The translations under genes were made by a program, and so were the position numbers. 64,000 bases of DNA. Origin: Salminus brasiliensis. Its lineage: Eukaryota > Chordata > Actinopteri > Characiformes > Bryconidae. Below, piece after piece: positions 55,001 to 64,000 of this stretch (positions are counted from its first letter, which is position 1; every line of letters starts with the position of its first letter). The stretch is taken from assembly GCF_030463535.1 (NCBI RefSeq), contig NC_132897.1, positions 3,710,960-3,774,959 of the forward strand, read 5' to 3'. Below the pieces are notes generated by a model, which worked only from the letters and a program-made list of their open reading frames with translations, made no database searches and had not been told where the DNA came from.

Positions 55001-58000
55001 TCAGAACCGAGTGGAGGCTAATGCTAACGCTAATGCTAACACACACACACTAGCTATAGAAACCCCAATCACACACACAGCACATTCACCCAGTATAAAC
55101 CAGCTATTACACACCAGTAGACCCACAACCACAGATACCAGTCTAGAGTGTGTACCACTACATACACACACAGGAAGAGATTAGACTGCAGTGTTTTAAA
55201 GGAGATGGGAGCTGATTGGTCAGGGAGGAGAGTCAGACTGGATTATCAGATATTAAACACTATAATATTATAATATTTAAAAATTATAATAAATTAAATA
55301 TATAAGATGTGCATGTTTTTTTTTTTTTCATAAGACGAAATGTAACAATACTTCCGAAAGTTCTCCAGATTATCCGTAGATTAGAGGATCAGCACATAGC
55401 TGTGTGTCTTATTTTTTTCCCCAAATCCCAGTTACTGGGCAACCCTTCTGGGGGGGTGTGGGGGGGGTGCAGATACAAAAAAAATAATTATTATTTTATT
55501 ATTTTATTATTAATAAAATTAATTTTACCCAAAAACATAAAATTATAGTTACCACTAAAATAAATCCAAACGTAAATACCACACTACTGTATATCTGCAT
55601 CTAATAAGCACTTTATTAGGAACGCTTTATACAGAACCCGACATGGTCTTCTGCTGACCATGGTCTTGTGCAGGCCATCCGTCTCAAGGCTGGACGTAGT
55701 GTCGTGCGTTCTGAGAGGCTTCTCTGAGCTACTGTAGCCTTTCTGTCAGCTCTAACCAGCCTGGTCATTCTCTGCTGACCTCTCCCGACACCAACACATC
55801 TCCTCCAATACATGCACAGCCAGCCATTACCTCTTTTTGGACGGGCGGCCGAGGAAAGCCTTGGGTCATACAAGGTTATATACGTTTTATGCGGACCAAT
55901 GGACCAATGCCCAAGCGTTCTTATGGGAGCAGCGCGGCACCCATAAGTCATCCAGACCGGGAATCGAACCCCCGGTCTCCCACATGGCATGGTAGCTCAT
56001 AGACAGTGGTGTTATCCATTACGCCACACCAAGCGCCAACGCTTAGGAGTGATGAGGGGAGGGACGCACTGCCAATTGTGCTCTCTTGGACTTTCTGGGC
56101 TGCTGATGGCATGGCGGCATGGCTTGGGATTCGAACCCATGACCCCCGGGCCACAGTGGCAGCACACTAGACTGCTGGGCCACTCTGAACACCCTGAAAT
56201 TAGCAGTCTGACACCACTAATCATGTCACGCATGTCATCATGTCTACTCCAATCATGTCTGGTGTGTATCTGGCTACTGAACATCACACAGGAGTGTGTA
56301 GGTGCACACCGGCATCCTCCTACCTCTCGCAGCTGCTCCTGCTCAAACTCGTGTCTCTTGGTCATGACTTTGCGTTTGAAGGCCCTGCAGTTGCGGTCAT
56401 AAAAGAGACGCTGCTGGCCCAGAAGCTGGGCCTCCTCTTCTGCTTGAGAGTGCTGCATATTCTCCTTATGCTTGGACAGGCGCTCCTGCTTCTCCTTCTT
56501 AGGGGTGCTATGGTCCTCGTTCATCTCCTGGGGACAATATAAGGAGAGTGATTTTGGTAAGTAGTAAAGGAACATCATAGGAGCTCATACTGAGTGTATT
56601 AGTCTCTTCTACATTTTCCCTGCAGTTCTAAGACTAATACACAACATTGACAAAAGTATTGGGACACTTGCTCTTTTGTTGTTTCTTCTAAAATAAAGGG
56701 ATCCTGCTTTTGTTGGAGTAACTGTCTCTACTGCCCAGGGAAGAAGGCTTTTTACTAGATTTTGGATTTTGGAGCATTGCTGTGAGGATTTGATTGCATT
56801 CAGTGGAAAGAGCACTAGTGACTGCTGGGGGGCTTTACACCCCTCAACACTGTTAAAAGTATAAGATCCTAGAGGAACTTTTGGAGGTTCCTCCTTTTTC
56901 TTCTAAAAAGCACCTTTAGAGGTTCCTCCACAAACCAAACAACCTTTTAACAGTGTAGCCCCCCGCCTGGCTTTAGGCAGCATGGTGCCAATAGGTTCAT
57001 GTAGGTTCATCGGCTCCAGAGAGTCCTATTCTATTGGTAGTACTTCTCTACAGGGACTAGACAAGCAGAGTGGAATCATTAGAAAAGGTGTCCACAAACA
57101 TTTGGACATACAGCGTATGCAGAGGATGTCTGTTCTGATTGCCTGATCCCAGCCCAAGGGCAGGACATGGAGTATGCAACATTAAAGATCCTTTGGAAGA
57201 TGCAAGGCTTCATCTTTCTCTCCTACTCACAGTCTGACTGAGCTACAGGCCGGTCGTCTGCACGAAACACCCCTTATAGCTTCATCATAAGTGGGTGGAG
57301 CTAAGCTACGGTGGAGTAGAGTTTAGATTCTCAAGAAAATTTGTGAAAATTAGTAAAAGAGGTGTCAAGTAATGAAGTACAAATACTTCGTTATCTTACG
57401 TAAGTAGAAATGTTGGTTCTCTAAACTTTACTGGAGTCATTTTTTCCTTCTACTTCTCACATTTTCCCCCAATTATCTGAACTTTCTCCTCCTTACATGT
57501 TAAAAACAGCCTCGTTCCTCCTATTTCATTCCCCTTAGTTTTCATTCCGGCTCGTCATCAATAAAAAACCCTCTCCAGATAAATCTCTCCATCTGGAAAG
57601 TGTGAGTCTGATCCTGATTGGATGAGAAGTATAAACAGACACCATTCTGACTCCCTATTGGTTTATAAGAGATCCATCACACCTGCACACGTCCCGTCAC
57701 TCTCCAGCGAGCTCACAGCAGACGTCTGTAGTCTAGTACGAAGACTGTGTCCGTGGCAGAGACTCAAGAGACCTGCAGTGAAACGTCCCGACTGAGCCCC
57801 ACATTTACATTCCAATAAAGCTTATTGATCACACGCCTCTGAAGTCTGACTTTCTGCAGCTTTACAGAACTTCTAGACAACGACTCCTCATATTTTCCTC
57901 CATGAAGCTCATGTTGATGCTCAGTAGAGCACAGAGACGCTCCTTTAATAGAGCTGATATTACTGAAATGCTTCATTTTCAATGGGCAGATCTGCAGCTG

Positions 58001-61000
58001 AAACAGGAGCCTAGTGCAGCCCAACATTTTTAACATCAACATTTTAATAGATCATTCTCCTCATTATGACTTTTAGAGAAATTGGGTTTTGGGGAGGGGG
58101 GGGGGGGGGGGGAGTGCACTATAGACCCCTGTGGCGCGGCCCAAGCTTTCGGCCTTTGTTTTCCTTCCATTACTTTTACTTTTCTACTTGAAGTCGTTCT
58201 GAAACCAGTACTTTTACACTTTTACTGGAGTAAAAAGCTTCAGTTGATACTTCAGCTTCTATAGACGTCTTTTAAACCCTCGTATCTCCACTCACTTCTA
58301 CCTGAGGAATGAATGGGAATACCCTTTCACACCTTTGGTGAGCGGTCATATGGGTGGTCAGATGTAATTGTTTGTGTGAGATCACTACCACAGAGTTCCA
58401 AATAAGCTGCTAATGCAGGTTCTCAGGTTCTTCCAAAAAAAAAAAAAATTAAAACATGGATCAAAGCTGAGCACCTCTTTGATCTTCTCCTTGCAGAGTT
58501 TATACTGTTTCTTCTGGTTGTCCAAGAAGTTGGTCAGCTCCTTCTTCTGCTGGGCCAGGATCTGCTGCTGGAACTTCTTCTCATCTGCTGCGGTCATCTT
58601 CATCTAGGATCCAAACAGAAAGGTCACTACGCAATCTTTATAAACATGTTAGCAACACCATAGCAACCGACAGCTAAAGTATAGCGACGCCTGAGCAACC
58701 ATTTAGCGAAACCTCAGCAACCGACCCAACTATAGCAAGCACTCAGCATCACCCTAGCAACCAATACCTTACCCATTTAGCAAAACCTCAGCAACTACCT
58801 AGCCACACCTGAGCAACCAATACATATACCATAGCAACCAATAGCTAAGAACCAGCAATACCTTACCCACTTAGCAAACTCAGCAACCAACCCAATACTA
58901 TAGCAACCACTTAGCAACACCCTAGCAACCAGTACCTAAGGTACAGCAATACCGTACCCACCTAGGACACCTTAGCAACTACCTAGCAACACCTGAGGAA
59001 CCAATACATATACCACAGCAACCAATAGTCAAAGTACAGCAATACCTTACCCACTTAGCAACACCTCAGCAACCAAGCCAGTCATATAGCATCCACTAAG
59101 CAACCACTTAGGAACACTCTAGCAACCAATAGCTAAGGTACATCAATACCCATCTAGCAACACCTTAGCAATCAACACATATACCAAAGCAACCACCTAG
59201 CAACACCTGAGCAACCAACACATATACAATAGCAACCAATAACTAATGTACAGCAATACCTTACCCACCTAGCAACACCTTAGCAACCAACATGTGTACC
59301 AAAGCAACCACCTAGCATCACCTTAGCAACTACCTAGCAACACCTGAGCAACTAACACATATACCATAGCACCCAATAGCTAACATACAGCAATACCTTA
59401 CCCACTTAGCAACACCTTAGCAACCGACATGCATACCCAAGTACCAACATAGCAACATCCTAGCAACCAATAGTTTACAGCAATACCTTATCCACTTAGC
59501 AACACCTTAGCAACCAACAGCTATACCCCACTGCTGAGCTGCAATTACACTTGCAGTTTCATCAGGATGTTCATTGTTATTTTTATCATCATCATCATCA
59601 TCCTCATTATCATCATCATCATTATTAGTAGTAGTAGTAGGGGTAGTAGCAGTAATAGTAGTAGGAGCCTGTTGACACTTAAATTTCACCTCCAACACAT
59701 AATATTTGCATATATACATAAAATATGATTTAGAAACCAAAGATAAATGCTTTGCTATTTAAAAATATTGCTATTGGACTGCCACTGTGATGAGGTCATG
59801 TGACTCCACAGGTCAGTCCTGCTCTAGCTAAAGGCTGAAGGATCAATTAGTTTGCGCAGTATAACGAGAGCTCTGAAAAACTGAAAAACAGGCCAATTCC
59901 AAACCCCCCAAACTGCTGTGTAACAGTATTGACTCACTACATTTCCACCTCCAAAATTTACATAAACCCCGCCCCCTACAGAAAGCCCTAATCAAATGTT
60001 GGTGAAACGGTAAACGCAACAGTGAATTCGAGAACACGTGCTGTTAAGACTGGGGAGCAGATCATCCCCTTTTAGACCTTTCCTGTCCCAGTGTCCACAG
60101 AAAGGGAGCTCAAATTCCAAGCTGGTGACACCCTAACAACCCTAGTTGGGAGTGGACCTCACACATAAGACATTCCAGGGCTCTGCAAAGATTATTTTTT
60201 TAATACAATGGTTGTGACTGAAATGGATCCCTATTCCCTCATTAGGATTGCACAGTGAGCTGGACCATGACTTTTGGGTACTAATACACCCTTAGTAATA
60301 CTAGTAATAATCAATACCAATAACACACTACTGCCACACAAGGAAAGGCTGTATTTGATCTAGATTATCTATATTTATAAGCTACATTTTTATAATATAT
60401 CTAGATCCTTTCCTCCTTTCTGTCGCTTTCCCATGTTCTGAGATGCCAAGCTTCAACTGTTCCATCCCGGTACCTGGCCCTCCACAACCCTGCTGCCCAG
60501 CTTTGGGTCCTCGCATTGATTCATCCCCACGGCACATCTGCAATTTTTTTGTTTATTATTGTTATAATCCGGTGTCGACCAGAGGAAGCTGGGTTCCCCT
60601 TTGGGAGTCTTGGTTCCTCTCAAGGTTTCTTCCTCTCGATCCGAGGGGATTTTTCTAATGTTGCCACTGGCTTCCTCAAATGAGGCTAGGACCCGGATCT
60701 CTGTAAAGCTGCTTTGTGACAACATAAATCTGAATTGAACTGAACTGAACTGAATCAGCGGTTCTCAGCTCCAGGGCTTGGACCCCCTGCACCTCCCATG
60801 TTTATATTTATCAACACATGAAGACCCAAGAAGTTCCTAAAACTGAGACATTTGCCTGCACTGCACTGGACCTCCAAACTCCAGGCTCTCCAGCGTTTCA
60901 AGCTAATCTGTAGAAGGTGTAAGGGGTAGCTCTAGAGCAAAGGCCTCCTCTTGCCATCAGGGGGAGGCCCCGAGTCACGCCAGCCAGTAATTGAGCCCAA

Positions 61001-62843
61001 TTCACTACACCTGGGCAGTAGGCTATAGGAGTGTCTGCCTTCCCTGTAACTGCTCAGTTCCCTTGTTTCTTTTGGGAGATCCCTTTGCCCTTAGTTTTCA
61101 TCTTTCTTCAAGCTTTTCGAGGTAGCCAGCGTTCTCCCCTGGCATCCTTGGTTGTTTTCCTGCCTGTTTCCTGTGTAAGACGCAACGTCTTCTTTGTTTA
61201 TTGAATCCACCCCTTTTAAGTTTCATTTGGCCTGGGTTCGAGTCCCAGGTGGCTTTATTTTTCATTTCCGTTTTGCCTGCTCTGAGATTAAGGGCTCTGC
61301 ACTTGGGGCCGTTGGTCACGTGATCGTGGTCGCTCACTTAGTGGCGCGCCGGCCCGCCAACATGGTGGCCTGGGTTCAAACCCCACTGTAGGTGAGCACC
61401 ACATTACAGAAGGACTGTATTATTTAGGAGGTTTTCAAAACGAGGTTTGAGGGCGTGGCGGCGGCCCTCGCTTTACTGGGGATTCTTCACATTCCCTGCA
61501 GCTTCCTGAAGCTACAAGCGTACCATTTTCTTCTCTGCCTTCATTAAGAATACTAATCAACATATGCATCATGAATAATAAACGTTCAACCGCAAGCTAT
61601 TTACATATTTCATATACAATATTGAGAAGCGTGATTGTGGATAACGGCTGTTTGCACATCCCCTGTTCTTGTGGTGTTCTCCGCCCTGTTTGAACTTTTG
61701 ACCTTTCACTGAACGAACAGATTGGCAGTAAAAATGGGGTCGGGAGCTTTGCCTTGATACTTACTCCTTTTCAACACTGCAACCAAGAACAACAGTATTC
61801 TAAAACTTTAGGTTTTGTGTAAATTAGATTATTAAAAATAAATAAACATTAAATTAAGTTTGACAGTTTTGATTCTGCTTTATTAAGACAGTTATATGAA
61901 AATAATTAATTAATTACTTTAATATGACCTCTAATTATTTTTATTTTTTATTAATTCCTACTGTAAGCTCCCCACACATAAAATATAATAAAATAAGTAA
62001 AATTTCAATAAATACATGAAAAATAGACAATAAAACAGCTCCCAGGACAAAAAAGCTGGCAAGTTTACATATTTAATAGCGTTTCAAATCCATAAAAAGC
62101 ATGAATTAATTACAGTTGTTTTGGAAATGAATCTGTGCATCTTGAAATTTCTCCATAGTTGGTCGCCTTGCGTGTTTAAGGTGGTAGTAATTTCAGGCTC
62201 CTGCAGATGGCGCTGCACGAGAATGAGCAGGCTATAAATACCTGCGGGGTGTGTGATGGGAAGGTCAGACTTTGAGAATAGTTGGTACAGTGCGATGAGT
62301 GTCTCGTTGGATGTGTGGAAAATGGGTTACAAAGCAGATACAGTTACTGATTGTCTAAAAGGAGTCCCGTCCATCACACCCACCCCCAGGCATTTATAGC
62401 CTGAGCACCCTCGTGCAGCGCCATCTGCAGGAGCCTGAAGTTACTAGAACCTTAAACACGCAAGGCGACCAACTATGGAGAAATTCCAAGATGCACAAAT
62501 TCATTTCCTGCTTAATTAATTCATGCTTAGATTTTTATGGACTCGAAACTCAGCTATGAAATATGTAAACATGCCAGCTACCAACATGCCAACACTGACC
62601 GCTCACCTCTTTATCCGTGTGGATGGCGTGTTTCTTGGCCAGTTTCTCCAGCTCGATGTAAGCGTTATTGGCCTGTGTCTCCACCTCTTTCTGGAGCTTC
62701 AGCCGGTGCTCGTCCATCTCGGCCTTCAGCTTGTTCTCCAGAGCGATCAGCTGCTTCTGGTGCTGCCGTCTCATGCGCTTGTAGCCAGACATCTGTTCCC
62801 GAAGCTCGTTCTCCTGCTCATGTTCATGGATCTGACGTGTCAC
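49842..62843 (-). CDS. taok3: TAO kinase 3, C-terminal half (7 exons), 5' part off window
   Basis: STE20-family serine/threonine kinase acting upstream of p38/JNK and in DNA-damage and lymphocyte signalling in mammals. The visible exons 62607-62843, 58475-58603, 56324-56527, 54395-54634, 53429-53641, 51778-51960 and 49842-50003 are all phase 0 and encode 455 residues plus TGA, equal to about residues 444-898 of the human protein. This part is the charged coiled-coil region: [79 protein letters not shown]. The short tail [20 protein letters not shown] plus R identifies TAOK3 rather than TAOK1 or TAOK2, which have long C-terminal extensions. The catalytic domain lies beyond 64000. Teleosts can have taok3a and taok3b; which this is cannot be told. 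Confidence 0.96.
50140..51180 (-). repeat. Minisatellite with ATGAATTATTCAGT core, inverted
   Basis: Degenerate units ATACTGAATAATTCATAGTGG (about 23 bp) are the reverse complement of the cores at 21.8 and 24.0 kb. About 40 units include diverged forms such as GATACTGAAAAATGCATAGT. It lies in the last taok3 intron. Confidence 0.92.
51778..51960 (-). CDS. taok3: taok3 exon
   Basis: 61 codons: [40 protein letters not shown], ending LRRAHLEQK. Acceptor is GTGTAG and donor GTACCT. Confidence 0.96.
52016..52092. repeat. (TA)n(CA)n microsatellite
   Basis: About 30 TA units followed by a short CA run, beginning about 55 bp upstream of the 51778-51960 exon. Confidence 0.95.
52100..53428. other. taok3 intron with dispersed repeats
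   Basis: 52100-52820 shows nothing recognised. 52830-52925 is an inverted piece of the GACCAATAGAAATGCTC family. 52930-53390 is a copy of the GCCAGATGTTTGTGG / GTGGAGCAGTGGA element ending GTCCACAAACTTTTGGCAA. Confidence 0.6.
53429..53641 (-). CDS. taok3: taok3 exon
   Basis: 71 codons: [40 protein letters not shown], ending NEMMASQA. Acceptor is CTCCAG and donor GTAAGT. Confidence 0.96.
53865..54196. mobile_element. 332-bp Tc1-like MITE with perfect TIRs and TA target site
   Basis: The ends TCAGAACATTATGACCACC and GGTGGTCATAATGTTCTGA are perfect 19-bp inverted repeats, flanked by TA at 53863-53864 and 54197-54198. An internal frame [20 protein letters not shown] resembles the N-terminal helix-turn-helix of Tc1 transposases but stops soon after. 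Nonautonomous. Confidence 0.85.
54395..54634 (-). CDS. taok3: taok3 exon
   Basis: 80 codons: [60 protein letters not shown], ending QQPKNLK. Acceptor is CTGCAG and donor GTACCA. Confidence 0.96.
54655..55270 (+). mobile_element. Dispersed repeat shared with 36150-36870
   Basis: CAGGCCTATTTTAACGGATC, GTACCGGCTATTTTAA, GAGCGCCATCTGC, TAAACCAGCTATTACACACC and GGGAGCTGATTGGTCAGGGA all occur in the same order and orientation in both copies. (CA)n lengths differ between them. Confidence 0.8.
55590..55800 (-). mobile_element. Fragment of a Tc1-like element
   Basis: The end AGCACTTTATTAGGAACGCT and internal GAGAGGCTTCTCTGAGCTAC match a common fish element. Part of the same family lies at 63040-63880. 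Confidence 0.6.
55800..56042 (-). mobile_element. tRNA-derived SINE (type with GGTGTGGCG head)
   Basis: On the minus strand GCGCTTGGTGTGGCGTAATG (A box) and GGGGGTTCGATTCCCGGTCT (B box) give a canonical Pol III promoter spacing. This is the same head type as 12.2 kb. It abuts the next SINE with no spacer. Confidence 0.75.
56040..56205 (-). mobile_element. tRNA-derived SINE (type with AGTGGCCCAGCAG head), truncated
   Basis: Minus strand: AGAGTGGCCCAGCAGTCTAG, ATGGGTTCGAATCCCAAGCC and GAGAGCACAATTGGCAGTGC. The 3' part is lost where the neighbouring SINE begins. Confidence 0.78.
56324..56527 (-). CDS. taok3: taok3 exon
   Basis: 68 codons: [68 protein letters not shown]. Acceptor is TCCCAG and donor GTAGGA. 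Confidence 0.96.
56640..57120. mobile_element. Dispersed element carrying a nested small MITE
   Basis: ACAAAAGTATTGGGACACTT (56650) and GTGTCCACAAACATTTGGAC (57090) mark the ends. Inside, 56848-56962 is a MITE with ACACTGTTAAAAG / CTTTTAACAGTGT ends and AGGTTCCTC-rich middle. Confidence 0.65.
57389..58294 (+). repeat. 0.9-kb dispersed repeat, copy 2
   Basis: Direct copy of 45029-45922, here inside a taok3 intron. It has additional upstream sequence (AATGAAGTACAAATACTTCG) that looks like the complete left terminus. A G-run of variable length is the main difference. Confidence 0.88.
58475..58603 (-). CDS. taok3: taok3 exon
   Basis: 43 codons: [43 protein letters not shown]. Acceptor is TCCTAG and donor GTGCTC. 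A 0.9-kb dispersed repeat ends about 180 bp downstream (at 58294). Confidence 0.95.
58640..59525 (-). repeat. TAGCAACC minisatellite (inverted GTTGCTA family)
   Basis: Units such as CTTAGCAACACCTCAGCAAC and CATATACCATAGCAACCAAT repeat with a loose 60-80 bp higher-order period. It is the reverse complement of the 6.8-kb array core. Followed by (ATC)n/(GTA)n around 59580-59670. Confidence 0.88.
59526..62098. other. taok3 intron, mostly unassigned
   Basis: 60560-60760 is a retroposon-like 3' end (GGTTTCTTCCTCTCGATCCG, AAAGCTGCTTTGTGACAACA, tail of TGAAC repeats), related to 48250-48500. The rest shows no feature I can support; 61800-62100 is AT-rich. Confidence 0.55.
62099..62525. mobile_element. 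Long inverted repeat / fold-back element
   Basis: The left arm (62099-62272) and the right arm (62364-62525) are near-perfect reverse complements, sharing TTGGTCGCCTTGCGTGTTTA, AGATGGCGCTGCACGAG and GGCTATAAAT. A roughly 90-bp loop separates them. Part of the loop side (GAGAATAGTTGGTACAGTGC) reappears diverged at about 63190-63245. Confidence 0.88.
62607..62843 (-). CDS. taok3: taok3 exon: coiled coil, first visible
   Basis: 79 codons: [40 protein letters not shown], then [15 protein letters not shown]. Acceptor is CTCTCAG and donor GTGAGC. Confidence 0.96.
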
Positions 62844-63039
62844 CTGAGAGGGAAAGAAGAAACAGACAGGAAAGTATTCAACGTTAGGTTAGCAAACATC
62901 TAGACCTGACCTGTGTGGATTAGGCTTGGAATGATGTGGAGTTATCTTGGAATATTCTGAATTAATTTCTCAATTAACAACAGTCTCTAGAGTTACTCAG
63001 AATGGTGGTATAAACAAAACACATCCAGTGAGCGACGGT

Positions 63040-63890
63040 TCTGCAGACGGAAACACCTCGTTGATTAGAGAGGTCAATTGAGAAGGTCCAGACTGGAGCT
63101 GACAGAAAGGCTACAGGAACTCAGAGAACCACTCTGAACAACTGTGGTGGAAAGCATCAGGCTCTAAAATACCTGCGGGGTGTGTGACAGTGCTCAGACT
63201 ATGAGAATAGTTTGTACAGTGCAGTGAGTGTCTCGTTGGATGTGTGGCAGATACACACATGACCATGACAGGTGGACCAGAAAGCTGAGGCTGCAGAGGC
63301 TCAGCACAGGCTCATCAACACTGCACAGCTGAAGACCAGAGAATCGTAGCCTGATCTGATGAATCTCAATGGCGTCTCATGGGAGGGTCAGAATTTGGCA
63401 CCAACAGCATGAATCCATGGACTCAACCTGCCTTGTGTTGAACGGTTAAGGCTGGTGGTGCCATGGTGTTGGGTTTCTTGGCTCACTTTGCATGACCGCT
63501 AATACCAACCAGTCATGGCTGGTTACCACAGCGTTCAGTGCAGCTGCTGACCATGTGCATCCCTTCATGACCGCGGTTTGCCATCTACTAACGGCTGCTT
63601 CCAGCATGATGATGCACCATTTACAAAGCAGAAGCCTCTTAAACTGGTTTCATGGACAGGACTATGAGCTTAGTGCTGGTTAGTGTCGGTCCTTCCCAGT
63701 CACCAGATCTGAATGCAGCAGAACCCCTTTGGGAATGTGGTAGAACGGGATATTCGGAGCATGGAAGTGCTTCTGAAAGAACTGCAGGTACAACGTGACG
63801 CAATCCAGTCAGCATGGACCAGAATCTCAAATGAATGTTTCCAACATCTTGCAGAAAACCATACCATAAAGAACTGAAGCTGTTTTGAGA
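63040..63890 (+). pseudogene. Degenerate Tc1-like transposase 3' part
   Basis: GGTCAGAATTTGGCACCAAC, CTGCTGACCATGTGCATCCC, TTCATGGACAGGACTATGAG and CAGTCACCAGATCTGAATGC (SPDLN) follow the order of a widespread fish Tc1-like transposase gene. The third-acid region (family SPDLNPIE) reads SPDLNAAE here. Stops and frameshifts make it inactive. It lies in a taok3 intron. Confidence 0.75.
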
Positions 63891-64000
63891 GAAACTGAAG
63901 CCTACTCTAGTACTCTATTAGTACAGTGTTTCTAATGAAGCACAATGGGGTATTTTCCATCAGGACATTGATGGTGACCCTCATTTACAGTGTAGTAGGG

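Overview
The window is a vertebrate genomic segment, almost certainly from a ray-finned (teleost) fish. The genes are split by GT-AG introns. The noncoding DNA is full of tRNA-derived SINEs, Tc1-like DNA transposon remnants with TA target sites, MITEs, minisatellites and long (CA)n, (GA)n and (TA)n tracts typical of fish. The species cannot be read from the sequence.

Four protein-coding genes were assembled exon by exon, with intron phases that fit throughout. (1) Positions 1-31246, minus strand: txnrd2, mitochondrial thioredoxin reductase. Seventeen exons are visible, from the mitochondrial presequence to just past the catalytic His; the last exon with the selenocysteine UGA and the SECIS element lies off the left edge. 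(2) Positions 32341-35686, plus strand: pebp1 copy A, four exons, 187 aa. (3) Positions 38213-44117, plus strand: pebp1 copy B, four exons, 187 aa, about 82% identical to copy A. (4) Positions 49842-62843 and beyond, minus strand: the C-terminal half (seven exons, 455 aa and the stop) of taok3, a TAO-family STE20 kinase; the kinase domain lies off the right edge.

Layout: txnrd2 and pebp1-A are head to head across about 1.1 kb. The two pebp1 copies are in direct tandem. pebp1-B and taok3 are tail to tail. PEBP1 beside TAOK3 is also the human 12q24 arrangement. The products act in separate processes: mitochondrial redox, Raf/MAPK modulation, and p38/JNK signalling. No shared pathway is implied, although PEBP1 and TAO kinases both touch MAPK cascades.

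Noncoding DNA: introns of txnrd2 hold a G-rich 34-bp minisatellite (1.18-2.2 kb), a GTTGCTA array (6.8-7.5 kb), a TGGTGTTTTGG array (9.4-10.9 kb), and two arrays on an ATGAATTATTCAGT core (21.8-22.5 and 24.0-25.8 kb). That core recurs inverted in a taok3 intron (50.1-51.2 kb). Two arrays look born from SINE internal sequence (5.05-5.45 and 34.1-35.4 kb) and one from a MITE (40.4-41.6 kb). A taok3 intron holds a near-perfect long inverted repeat (62.1-62.5 kb). I found no bacterial-type system, CRISPR array or clearly novel gene family. The most unusual content is the repeat biology, a 20-nt microexon, a NAGNAG acceptor and mosaic similarity between the pebp1 copies.
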